Origin: MFD04580-c1 sp963702995
Lineage (GTDB): Bacteria; Planctomycetota; Phycisphaerae; Tepidisphaerales; Tepidisphaeraceae
Length of the DNA: 64,000 nucleotides
Reading direction: 5' to 3'
NCBI GenBank assembly: GCA_963702995.1
Contig: OY969783.1
Span: forward strand, 5,208,001-5,272,000
In this document: piece by piece, positions 37,819 to 44,939 of the stretch
How the letters are laid out: each line of letters opens with the position of its first letter
How positions within the stretch are numbered: position 1 is the stretch's first letter
The notes under the pieces: model-generated
Seen by the model: the letters and a program-made list of their open reading frames with translations, nothing else
What the model was told of the DNA's origin: nothing
The model's database searches: none
Translations under genes and position numbers: made by a program

Positions 37819-39452
37819 ATGAGCACCCTGATTCAGACATTGCCGGGCTGGCTCCCGTGGCCGGTCAGGGGACTGCCCTCCATCGCGCGGGTCGCCGTGC
37901 CTCCGCGCCGCCAGGTCGCCGAACGTTGGGCGAAGTGGCGGTTGCTGCTTGGCGTGGCGGCGCTGGCCGCCTTGGGGAAGATCGTCCACGAGCCCTGGCG
38001 TGACGAGGCTGATTCCTGGATCGCCGCGCGCGATGCGACCGGCCCGGAGTTCCTCCACCTGTTCGGCTACACCGGCCACCCGCCGCTCTGGTACCTGATC
38101 CTCTGGCCGTTCGCCCGGCTCGGGCTCCCGTTTCAGACGCAGGCGGCGATCCACCTCATCATCGCCGTAGCGGCCGCCGGCGTTCTGCTGTTTCGGTCGC
38201 CGCTTCCAGTCCTGCTGTCCGGCGGGTACCTCCTGTCGCTCCAGTTCTGTTACCAGCACGCGGTCATCTCGCGCGGCTACGCGCTCATGCTGTTGTTGTT
38301 ATTCGCGTCGCTTGCCGTGCGCCCGAGGCGTCAGGATTACCCAGCGCGGTATGGGGCCCTCGTCGGTCTGTTATTCGCAACCGAGGTATTTGCCTTCCCG
38401 ATGGCGGGCATTCTGGCGGCCGAGTTTGTCTTCGAGGCGTTGCGTCGCGGGCGGCGCGAAGGGCGGGCGGCGATCGGCCGCGGGACGCTTGTCGCGATGG
38501 GCTTGATGGTCGCCGGCGCCGGACTGACGGCCCTGTCGCTGCGCCCGATGCCGGACGCCCGGGCTTTGGCGCTCAACGCCCACCACAACCCGATCGCTTT
38601 CTGGGAGCGACTGACAGAGGGGTTCGCTCCCGTCGGCATTTATCCTGGCCCGATGGGCGATGGCGGGCCGATGGCGGCCGCCGGCGTCCTGGCGGTCGTG
38701 GCAATCCTCGCGACGGCGCGGGTGGTCTCCCGATCGACCACCGCCCTCAGCTTTCTCGCCGCCACGATGGCCTGGTTCTACTATCTGTTCGCCTGCCGCT
38801 ACCCCGGCTCGTTCTGGCATTCGGCGTTGTTCCTGCCGGTCGTCCTGGCGGCACTATGGATCGCCGCCTCCGATCACGGCGGCCAATGCTGGCGCTCGCG
38901 GCGACAGGGCCGTGATGGAATGGCGGCGGCCGGCCCATGGCGCCGAGCCGATGCGTGGTGCAAGGCCGCGCTTTGCGTGTCGCTGATCGTCTCAATCTGC
39001 GGGACGGTGAACGCCCTCTGGTTCGACGGCCGCCACGCCTACTCCGGCGGAACGCGGATGTCGCAGTTCATCGTGAAGCGCGGGCTCGTTGACTCGACGA
39101 TCGCCAGCGATTGCCCCAATACGGCCGAATCGGTCGCGGCCTACCTTCCGCGAACGCCGTTCTGGCTCCTGCCGCAGGATCGCCGGTCGCGCTACCCGCT
39201 GTGGAACCGCGAGTACGAGCGATGCCTCGCCTGGGAAACCCGCGCCCCAGCGCCCCGCGGCCGGACCTCCAGCGCTGGCTCGCGGAATGCCGTCGCGGCC
39301 ATCAGAAGCTGCTGTTCCTCACTTCCGACCCGATGCCCGAAGGCCAGTTTCGCGACGTGCGGCTTCTGAACCAAAGCTGCGGCTGGGCGGAAAGTCTGTA
39401 CCTCTACGAGCGATTTGACCCACCCTCGTCCGGTCGGGTCGATCTGCACTGA
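37819..39452 (+). CDS. Multi-pass membrane glycosyltransferase (GT39/ArnT-like), frameshifted
   Basis: Starts at ATG 37819. After a short N-terminal region the first helix leads into EPWRDEADSWIAARD, the acidic loop motif of GT-C glycosyltransferases that use polyprenyl-phosphate sugars. About ten hydrophobic segments follow (e.g. LWYLILWPFARLGLPF, ALMLLLLFASLAV). Near 39250 the frame breaks in GCGCCCCGCGGCCGG; adding one base joins it to DLQRWLAECRRGHQKLLFLT and the natural end at 39452. The last residues are encoded only a few bases before the tRNA-like junction of the mobile element, so the element lies just downstream without disrupting the gene. Confidence 0.8.
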
Positions 39453-39464
39453 CCACCCAGGCGT

Positions 39465-39496
39465 TTAAGGCTGGGTTCAAATCCTCCTGGCTCCAC
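39465..39496 (+). other. tRNA 3' end fragment, probable attachment-site junction
   Basis: TTCAAAT (T-loop, 39476-39482), CCTCC (3' strand of a T-stem), TGGCTCC (3' strand of an acceptor stem) and A (discriminator, 39495) read like the last 20 nt of a tRNA. The bases before the loop (CTGGG, 39471-39475) do not pair with CCTCC, where GGAGG is expected, and there is no tRNA body upstream. The T-loop is thus a join between two unrelated sequences, as expected at an attL/attR site. The stop codon of the serine recombinase (complement of 39477-39479) is inside the T-loop. Confidence 0.65.
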
Positions 39497-40976
39497 TGAG
39501 CGGGACGAGTTTTTCGTCCCTCAGCAAATCGAAGGGTTTTCTCAGGGAAAACTCTAGATTTTCGCAGTTCAAACGCACGGTTTCGAGCATAATGCTCAGA
39601 ATCGTGCGTTTTGCGTTGTAGTCAGCGTTAACCCACCGCTCCTTCAGGGATTGCGAGAGTTCAAACGCTTTGATCGCCAACTCCGCCACTTCGCGGTCAT
39701 CCCGGTCGCTTGATTCCAGTTGCACCCGTAACGCCGCCTGCCGGTCGTGAAGCTCCGCACGCTTGGACGCGTACTCCTCCGGCGTGATCTCGCCTTCCAT
39801 CCGCATTTCCAGCAGCGTCGAGAGCTTTGCTTCCACCTGCTCGTGCTGCCGCTTGATCTCCTCACGGTGCAGCTTGTTTTCAGCCTGGCCGGAGTGGGCA
39901 CGGGCGCGAATCACTTCGACGAACCACTCCCGGCTTTCCGCATCTTCGACGCGGATGGTCGCAAACAGCGCCAGCAATTGTTCATCGATCTCGGCTTCCG
40001 TCAGCCGCACCTTCGGATGGTCGCCGACCGAGTAGCCCGAGCAGCGGTAGTAGCTGTACTCACGCTTCGTGCCGTTGGGCGACGTCTTGTGCTTCTTCTC
40101 ACCGGTCACAATGCGACCGCAGTGGGCACAGGTCATCAGGCCACCGGCATACGTCAGCTCCGGTTCGCGGTAGACCTTGAAGTCAGCGCCGAACTTGTCA
40201 TGCACCGCCTGAAAGGTCTCGCGGTCCACAAGCGGCTCAAACGTCCCCTTGTGCCACACACCCTGATACCAGACCTCACCGATGTAGCTGCGATTGTGCA
40301 GCAGCCGGTGCAGCGTCGATTTCGTCCACTTCGGTTGCCGGTCGGTGTAGATGATGCCCTGACGGGCGAGCGTGTCGATCAGCGTTTCGAGGGTGAGCGG
40401 TTGAAAGGCGAACAGCTCGAAGATCCGTCGGACCTTCGGTGCCTGGATGGGATCAAGCTCGACGATGCTGCGGCCATTGATGCGGACGAGGCGATAGCCG
40501 TACTGCCGTCCGAGCGGCAGCCCGTTTTCAACCCGGCGTTTGTGACCGGCACGAATGTCGGTGGCCTGCTGGTCGGTCTGGTAGGAGGCAAAGACAGCGC
40601 TCATTCGTCGCTGCATCCGGCCGGCGGGTGTTTCGGCGGTGGGTTGATCGGGGAAGAAGAGCGGCACGCCGGTCGCTTCGGACAGTGCCTCAAGCTCAGC
40701 CCAGTCAGCGATATTACGAGCGGCGCGATCAATTTTAACGAACAGCATTCCGGCCAATCGCCGCGATGAACGTTTCACATAAGTGGTGAATTCGCGGAAC
40801 GTCGTCCGCTCTTCGCGCTTGCTCGCCGTCTCAGCGATCTTGAACAACTTGATGACCGTGCCGCCCAGGCGGGCGGCGAAGTCATTGAGCCGCTGCTCCT
40901 GATCCTCAAGGCTGAAGCCCTCTTTCTTCTGACGAGCCGATGACACGCGTGCCCAGGCGACGAATTGCTTGCTCAT
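39477..40976 (-). CDS. Large serine recombinase (element integrase)
   Basis: 499 residues from ATG 40976; a start at 41000 would add eight residues. The resolvase domain opens with FVAWARVSSARQ, where Ser12 is the likely nucleophile in the R-V-S motif, and continues with LFVKIDRAARN. The recombinase domain (GRQYGYRLV to TLHRLLHNRSYIGEVWYQG) follows, then a zinc ribbon (CAHCGRIVTGEKKHK and YYRCSG) and a coiled-coil segment (about 360-450). This is the standard layout of large serine integrases. The C-terminal residues SGARRI and the stop codon are encoded by the tRNA-like attachment core. It probably drives integration and excision of the element. A promoter-like TATAAT sits 48 bp upstream. 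Confidence 0.93.
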   Translation of the reverse strand: MSKQFVAWARVSSARQKKEGFSLEDQEQRLNDFAARLGGTVIKLFKIAETASKREERTTFREFTTYVKRSSRRLAGMLFVKIDRAARNIADWAELEALSEATGVPLFFPDQPTAETPAGRMQRRMSAVFASYQTDQQATDIRAGHKRRVENGLPLGRQYGYRLVRINGRSIVELDPIQAPKVRRIFELFAFQPLTLETLIDTLARQGIIYTDRQPKWTKSTLHRLLHNRSYIGEVWYQGVWHKGTFEPLVDRETFQAVHDKFGADFKVYREPELTYAGGLMTCAHCGRIVTGEKKHKTSPNGTKREYSYYRCSGYSVGDHPKVRLTEAEIDEQLLALFATIRVEDAESREWFVEVIRARAHSGQAENKLHREEIKRQHEQVEAKLSTLLEMRMEGEITPEEYASKRAELHDRQAALRVQLESSDRDDREVAELAIKAFELSQSLKERWVNADYNAKRTILSIMLETVRLNCENLEFSLRKPFDLLRDEKLVPLSGARRI

Positions 40977-41015
40977 AAAATCATCTCCGCGACAGCACAT
41001 CCATGAGCGTGCTGA

Positions 41016-41031
41016 CGCGGAGAATTATAGC
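41016..41031 (-). promoter_or_regulatory. Promoter-like GCTATAATTCTCCGCG upstream of the recombinase
   Basis: On the minus strand GCTATAATTCTCCGCG contains a perfect TATAAT. The same ATAATTCT core, with CG or CCG following, precedes the parB-like gene (44780-44793) and the fitA-like gene (51741-51754), so it is probably a shared promoter or operator of the element. No good -35 box is visible at 17 bp for this copy. Confidence 0.55.
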
Positions 41032-41243
41032 AAGCGCCTCGTCAGAACTGATCGCAATTCCGCTGCGTTTTCCCCACAAATCCTGAGTTTTTTGAAGAAG
41101 TGTTGGCGTCACCCATGCCGGTGTCCCCGGCGGCAATTCCGCGCGGGCCGCGCGGTGGGGAAGATGGTCTTGATGATTGGATGAGACCATGACGAGTGGT
41201 GATCGCTGTTAGAAGTCAATTTGGCGCGAGGCACCCTCAGGGC

Positions 41244-41277
41244 AAAAAGCGGGGCGAGCAAACCGACTCGCCCCGCT
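41244..41277 (-). terminator. Strong rho-independent terminator
   Basis: On the minus strand, AGCGGGGCGAG (41277-41267) pairs perfectly with CTCGCCCCGCT (41259-41249) around a seven-base loop and is followed by TTTTT (41248-41244). It lies 20 bp after the stop codon of the 33-residue protein, closing the gene series that runs leftward from the parB-like gene. Confidence 0.9.
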
Positions 41278-41297
41278 CCAAGTACGACGTCTGTTGA

Positions 41298-41399
41298 TTA
41301 CGCACTTTGCTGTTTGGCGTACTCGTGTACGGCGAGCAGCGCCAGGATAACCAGGCTCAAAACAAACTTGCCGATGAACATCATGAAGATGTGTGCCAT
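41298..41399 (-). CDS. 33-residue membrane peptide
   Basis: ATG 41399 is preceded by a near-perfect ribosome binding site (AAAGGAGGTGAAC). The peptide has a single membrane helix (IFMMFIGKFVLSLVILALLA) and a short polar tail (VHEYAKQQSA), and ends 20 bp before a strong terminator. Good translation signals, terminator and conserved-looking hydrophobic design make this a real gene although it is tiny. Function unknown; its place in the transfer region suggests a small accessory membrane protein. Confidence 0.75.
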   Translation of the reverse strand: MAHIFMMFIGKFVLSLVILALLAVHEYAKQQSA

Positions 41400-41443
41400 G
41401 TTCACCTCCTTTCTCATTTCCGAATAGATCAACGTACGGGCGG

Positions 41444-41674
41444 TCATTCCCGATCCAGATCACGACCCTCGCGATTGCGGTCATCGCGGGCACCCGCGAT
41501 TTCCACACGACTCTCCAAAGAGCCGCGCTCGGTGTTCAGGCCGTTATCGCGGGGCTGATCCTGCTCCGGCCGGTAGCCGCTCCATCCGCTCGGGAAGTCC
41601 GGATACATGACCTTGAAGAGTTCGTCCCGTCCCTGGACTCCTTGCCTTTTCAGATCGTTCCAAAGCTGTGACAT
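41444..41674 (-). CDS. 76-residue hydrophilic element protein
   Basis: Started at ATG 41674 after AAAGGAACTGCG; an in-frame ATG at 41689 is possible. The sequence MSQLWNDLKRQGVQGRDELF is followed by an Arg/Asp/Glu-rich tail (VEIAGARDDRNREGRDLDRE). There are no membrane segments. The gene lies between the 191-residue membrane protein and the 33-residue membrane peptide, in the same orientation. No family recognised. Confidence 0.6.
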   Translation of the reverse strand: MSQLWNDLKRQGVQGRDELFKVMYPDFPSGWSGYRPEQDQPRDNGLNTERGSLESRVEIAGARDDRNREGRDLDRE

Positions 41675-41741
41675 CGCAGTTCCTTTCATTGTGTGCGAGG
41701 CAGATCGAGCGCTCAGCGCGATCGCTCAACGTGGCACCGAG

Positions 41742-42317
41742 CTAGTTTTCGATGGCGCGGAAGTTTTCGGCCGTGTGGCGTTGCAGATTGACGGCGTCGC
41801 TCAGATCCAGCGCTCGTCTGCGTTCGTTCCACGCCACGTAGGTCGAGGTGAAAAGCAGAGCCAAGCCGCTGTAGATCAGGTAAAAGCCGATTGGCCGGTT
41901 GAGGTGATACACGCCGTAGGCCGCCCCCAGGACAAGCAGCGGTTCGAGGCGCTTGATCGTCCCTTCGCTAAGGAACGGCAGTAGCCGGCACAAATGTGGG
42001 GTGCCTGTGTAGTAGGTGTGGCCGTCCACCTTGTTCTTCCATCGCCGATACCAGTTGCCGGTCTGATGTACGAGCCAGAAGAGCACGTAGACGCCGGCCA
42101 GATATGCGATCGGACGTTTGGGATCGTGCGGAAAGCAGAACAGGGCCGTCTGCGCGATCAGCACGAAACCGAGGAATCCCTTGCGACCGATGTACCGGAG
42201 ACCGAAGCTGTGGTGCAGGAACGCCTCCAATGAGAAAGCCGAAGACATCACGGTTGTTGCGATCACGTCCCTGAAGGTTTGGACGTTCGCCGAGGTTTGC
42301 TGCGGTGTCTGAGTCAT
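41742..42317 (-). CDS. Multi-pass membrane protein next to the coupling ATPase
   Basis: 191 residues from ATG 42317, preceded by TTGGAGAATCGT. Hydrophobic segments: GFLGFVLIAQTALFCFP, PIAYLAGVYVLFWLVH, LEPLLVLGAAYGVYHL and IGFYLIYSGLALLFTSTYV. It follows the coupling ATPase by about 95 bp on the same strand, which is where some conjugative systems encode the coupling protein's membrane partner. The neighbouring ATPase has no obvious membrane helices of its own, so this protein may anchor it; that is inference. Confidence 0.75.
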   Translation of the reverse strand: MTQTPQQTSANVQTFRDVIATTVMSSAFSLEAFLHHSFGLRYIGRKGFLGFVLIAQTALFCFPHDPKRPIAYLAGVYVLFWLVHQTGNWYRRWKNKVDGHTYYTGTPHLCRLLPFLSEGTIKRLEPLLVLGAAYGVYHLNRPIGFYLIYSGLALLFTSTYVAWNERRRALDLSDAVNLQRHTAENFRAIEN

Positions 42318-42412
42318 ACGATTCTCCAAAAAAAACAGACTTACATGGGCGCGGAGCTTCCCCGTTGGCGGCTCTCGCCGCCTTGCTGCCATCCATCCGG
42401 AATGTCAGCGGA

Positions 42413-43900
42413 TCACTTCTGAGAGAAGGTACAGGACAGGTGCGGACGCCCTGTGGCGTGGAAGCACGCACCGTTAGAAAAAATGATCGAGTCGATCAGG
42501 TACTTGTTGGCTGGGCCGCCGGTCCGCAGTTTTGTAAAGGCGCTCGGCTGTACGGTGTATTCGAAGATTTCGCTCACGCCGCCGGTCGATTGCGACCGTC
42601 CGTGAAACGATTCAAAAACATGGGCATCATGGCTGTTGCTGACATTTACCATGTACTGACGGGATCTGCCGATCATTTCAGCCGCCCAGAGGTTCGTGAC
42701 GGAATCGCCATTCGCATGGAAGATTCGGGTATTGAGATTGCCGAGCAGGCTGTCGGCCAGGGCTTTGCCCTTCTCCCCGCTGCCCAGAATCACGTGGTAG
42801 TTGGAAAGGTTTTGCGAGAGAAGTACCGTCGACACGCGCGCGGCCCGGCACGTCGTCTGAAACTGCTGGTCATAGCTCGAAACGATGAAATTCTGTGCTT
42901 CGTCGCACCACAGCGCCACCGGCCGTGGACTCTGGTTGACGTTCCGCCGCTCAATGTGCTTCTGAAAGGCGTGCTTCCAAAGTATCGCGGCAAACAGCCC
43001 CACGTCGGCGTACTCTTTCACCGGAAGATCGACAACCAGCACCTTGCCCTCTTCGATCGCCGCCGGCGTGATATTTGTGTCCGTGCAAAATAATTCACGC
43101 AAAATTCCACGATTCAACACATCCACCATCGAGGTGAAGGTCGAGACAATGACCGAGCGAGTTTTGTCAGATAAATTGCTGAATTCCGTCAAAAAGTAGT
43201 CAGTTACGATCTCGAAATCGTGGCGTTGACGGGGTGTTTTTTGGCGCTTGTCCGCCTCCCCGAGGCAGCGAAAAAGAAAGCTGTCCTTCTGCCAATCGGG
43301 ATCACGGAGTTGTGATGGCGAGGTCGGAGCCGACAGCACCAGGCGGTACAAGTCGGGAACACTCACTCGTCCTTTCGCAAGAATTATTAAATCTACGAGA
43401 TTCCTGAGCAGCTGACGAAGAGCCCGCTTCCAGTATCCCTCGTCTTCCTTGCCGCCACCGCCATTGCCGGAGTTGCGGTCTGCAATCTCCAATAGCGAAG
43501 AAAGCAAGGATACGATATTCTCGGTGTGGCCCGCGCCATCGCCTGTCCTATTCAGCTCGTAATTGATGGGATCGAAGCGGTATTTCCCCGAGGCGTCAAA
43601 GCGCACAAAATCACGTAGCCGGCCAGTATCCTGGCAATATTTTTGCCATACGGACGCTTCGTCACTCTTGGCAGCCAGTACCAGCACCCCGAAACCCGCT
43701 CGCAGATACGCGTGTGCGAGTGCTTTGCCGCTTCCGGATGACTTTCCCGACCCGGTAGCGCCGAAGATTGCAACTCCTGCAAAGGCGTCATTCAGCGTGA
43801 AGGCGTCCTTCTTGCTCCACATCACCAGCGGTTGTGCCGAACGCCACTGACCTGCTTTCGCCGCGTGAACAAGTTCGTTTGATCGTCGCCAGAATGCCAT
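42413..43900 (-). CDS. Type IV coupling ATPase (VirD4/TraD/TrwB-like)
   Basis: A 495-residue cytoplasmic-looking protein. Walker A is FGATGSGKSSGSGKA (residues about 46-60) and Walker B is ALWCDEAQNFI (about 330). Between them, KVLVVDLPVKEYADVG and the LLSQN-like sensor region (TVLLSQNLSNY) fit the FtsK/TraD-type motor that passes the relaxosome to the secretion channel. Unlike VirD4 it lacks N-terminal membrane helices; the neighbouring gene may supply them. Start ATG 43900 after AAAGGCGGTGTCTC. Confidence 0.9.
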   Translation of the reverse strand: MAFWRRSNELVHAAKAGQWRSAQPLVMWSKKDAFTLNDAFAGVAIFGATGSGKSSGSGKALAHAYLRAGFGVLVLAAKSDEASVWQKYCQDTGRLRDFVRFDASGKYRFDPINYELNRTGDGAGHTENIVSLLSSLLEIADRNSGNGGGGKEDEGYWKRALRQLLRNLVDLIILAKGRVSVPDLYRLVLSAPTSPSQLRDPDWQKDSFLFRCLGEADKRQKTPRQRHDFEIVTDYFLTEFSNLSDKTRSVIVSTFTSMVDVLNRGILRELFCTDTNITPAAIEEGKVLVVDLPVKEYADVGLFAAILWKHAFQKHIERRNVNQSPRPVALWCDEAQNFIVSSYDQQFQTTCRAARVSTVLLSQNLSNYHVILGSGEKGKALADSLLGNLNTRIFHANGDSVTNLWAAEMIGRSRQYMVNVSNSHDAHVFESFHGRSQSTGGVSEIFEYTVQPSAFTKLRTGGPANKYLIDSIIFSNGACFHATGRPHLSCTFSQK

Positions 43901-43949
43901 GAGACACCGCCTTTAATCGTGAAGGGAGGAGTCCGCGTAGCGCCGGCGA

Positions 43950-44759
43950 CTACGCGCCGGCCGTATCGTTCAAGACCTTGCGGAATGTATCCAGGGACAA
44001 TCCCCTGGTCCGTGCCTGGCGGGCACGCGAGATCACATGCTCCAGTGTTTCGATGAAGGATTCGAGCGTGAGCCCGCCGACGACCACGGTGACGCTCTTG
44101 CCGCCGCCGAGTTGCACCGTCATCCGGCTCGGACCTTTAGCGCTTTGCGGTTTGCACTTCTTGGCAGATTTGCGCGGGCCGCTGATCGCATCGCGCGTCA
44201 GTTGGCCGCCTGCCGCCTGGGTCGCGAGTTCGAGTTGCTTCGCCACATCGGAAATGCGCGAGATTTCGTAAGCGGTGCTGAGAGGGATTTTGCCATTGGC
44301 CACATGCTGCTGGATCGATTCAGGAAGTTTCAGCAGTGCGAGCAGGCGCGACACGGTCGCGTCGCTCAAGCCCAGCTTGGCCGCAATTTGAGTCGCCGAC
44401 GCGCCACTGCTTTTCATCGCGGCGTCAATCGCCTTGGCCTTTTCGAGCGGGGTCAGGTCCTCCCGCTGGCAGTTGAGCAGCACCTGCGTGAGCGTGATAT
44501 CCACCGCTGCCACGTCACCGTCCTCAATCACAGACGGGATCGTAAGAAGCCCGGCAGCGTTCGCGGCCCGTAGACGGCGGGCACCATCCCAGAGGTAGAG
44601 TTTGCCCTCCCGGCGGCGCAACAGGATCGGGACCTGAACTCCATCAGTCCGAACGGTGGCTTCAAGGCCAGCCTGGGCGGCTTCGTCGAAATGCTCTCGC
44701 GGCTGCGTGGGGCAAATGATGCTATCAACCGGCACGTTTTGAAAAGTTCGCTGAGACAT
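43950..44759 (-). CDS. ParB/KorB-like DNA-binding protein
   Basis: A 269-residue protein. The N-terminal ParB-type domain has LWDGARRLRAANAAG, equivalent to the GERRxRA nucleotide-binding box. A helix-turn-helix follows (SGASATQIAAKLGLSDATVS, about 135-155), then TAYEISRISD and a Lys-rich linker. ParB-like proteins in mobile elements work in partition, copy control or as KorB-like regulators; no ParA gene is adjacent, so a regulatory role is at least as likely as segregation. RBS CAGGAG is 8 bp upstream of the ATG; a promoter-like TATA motif is 21 bp upstream. Confidence 0.88.
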   Translation of the reverse strand: MSQRTFQNVPVDSIICPTQPREHFDEAAQAGLEATVRTDGVQVPILLRRREGKLYLWDGARRLRAANAAGLLTIPSVIEDGDVAAVDITLTQVLLNCQREDLTPLEKAKAIDAAMKSSGASATQIAAKLGLSDATVSRLLALLKLPESIQQHVANGKIPLSTAYEISRISDVAKQLELATQAAGGQLTRDAISGPRKSAKKCKPQSAKGPSRMTVQLGGGKSVTVVVGGLTLESFIETLEHVISRARQARTRGLSLDTFRKVLNDTAGA

Positions 44760-44779
44760 CGGCAGTTCTCCTGTTGATA

Positions 44780-44793
44780 CGGAGAATTATGCC
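44780..44793 (-). promoter_or_regulatory. Shared ATAATTCTCCG motif upstream of the parB-like gene
   Basis: On the minus strand the sequence GGCATAATTCTCCG lies 21 bp before the parB-like start codon, with CATAAT as the likely -10 box. The ATAATTCT core is identical to the recombinase and fitA upstream motifs. Confidence 0.55.
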
Positions 44794-44939
44794 GAGCGAC
44801 AAACGTCTCCCCGTGGCTTCTCACCACGCGCGCGAACAATTCCCGCCGTTGGCGGGGGAAGAAGGCTGTTTCGCCGTGACACCTTCACGACGGGGAACCG
44901 TTGATTCGAAGAAACGGACGTGCCAATATCGAAGGCACA

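Noticed and set aside
39465..39496. Complete tRNA gene
   Set aside because: No anticodon arm, D-arm or 5' acceptor strand upstream; only the 3' end from the T-loop on is tRNA-like.
41209..41508. 99-codon minus-strand protein overlapping the 33-residue gene
   Set aside because: It runs through the terminator and the better supported 33-residue gene; no ribosome binding site.
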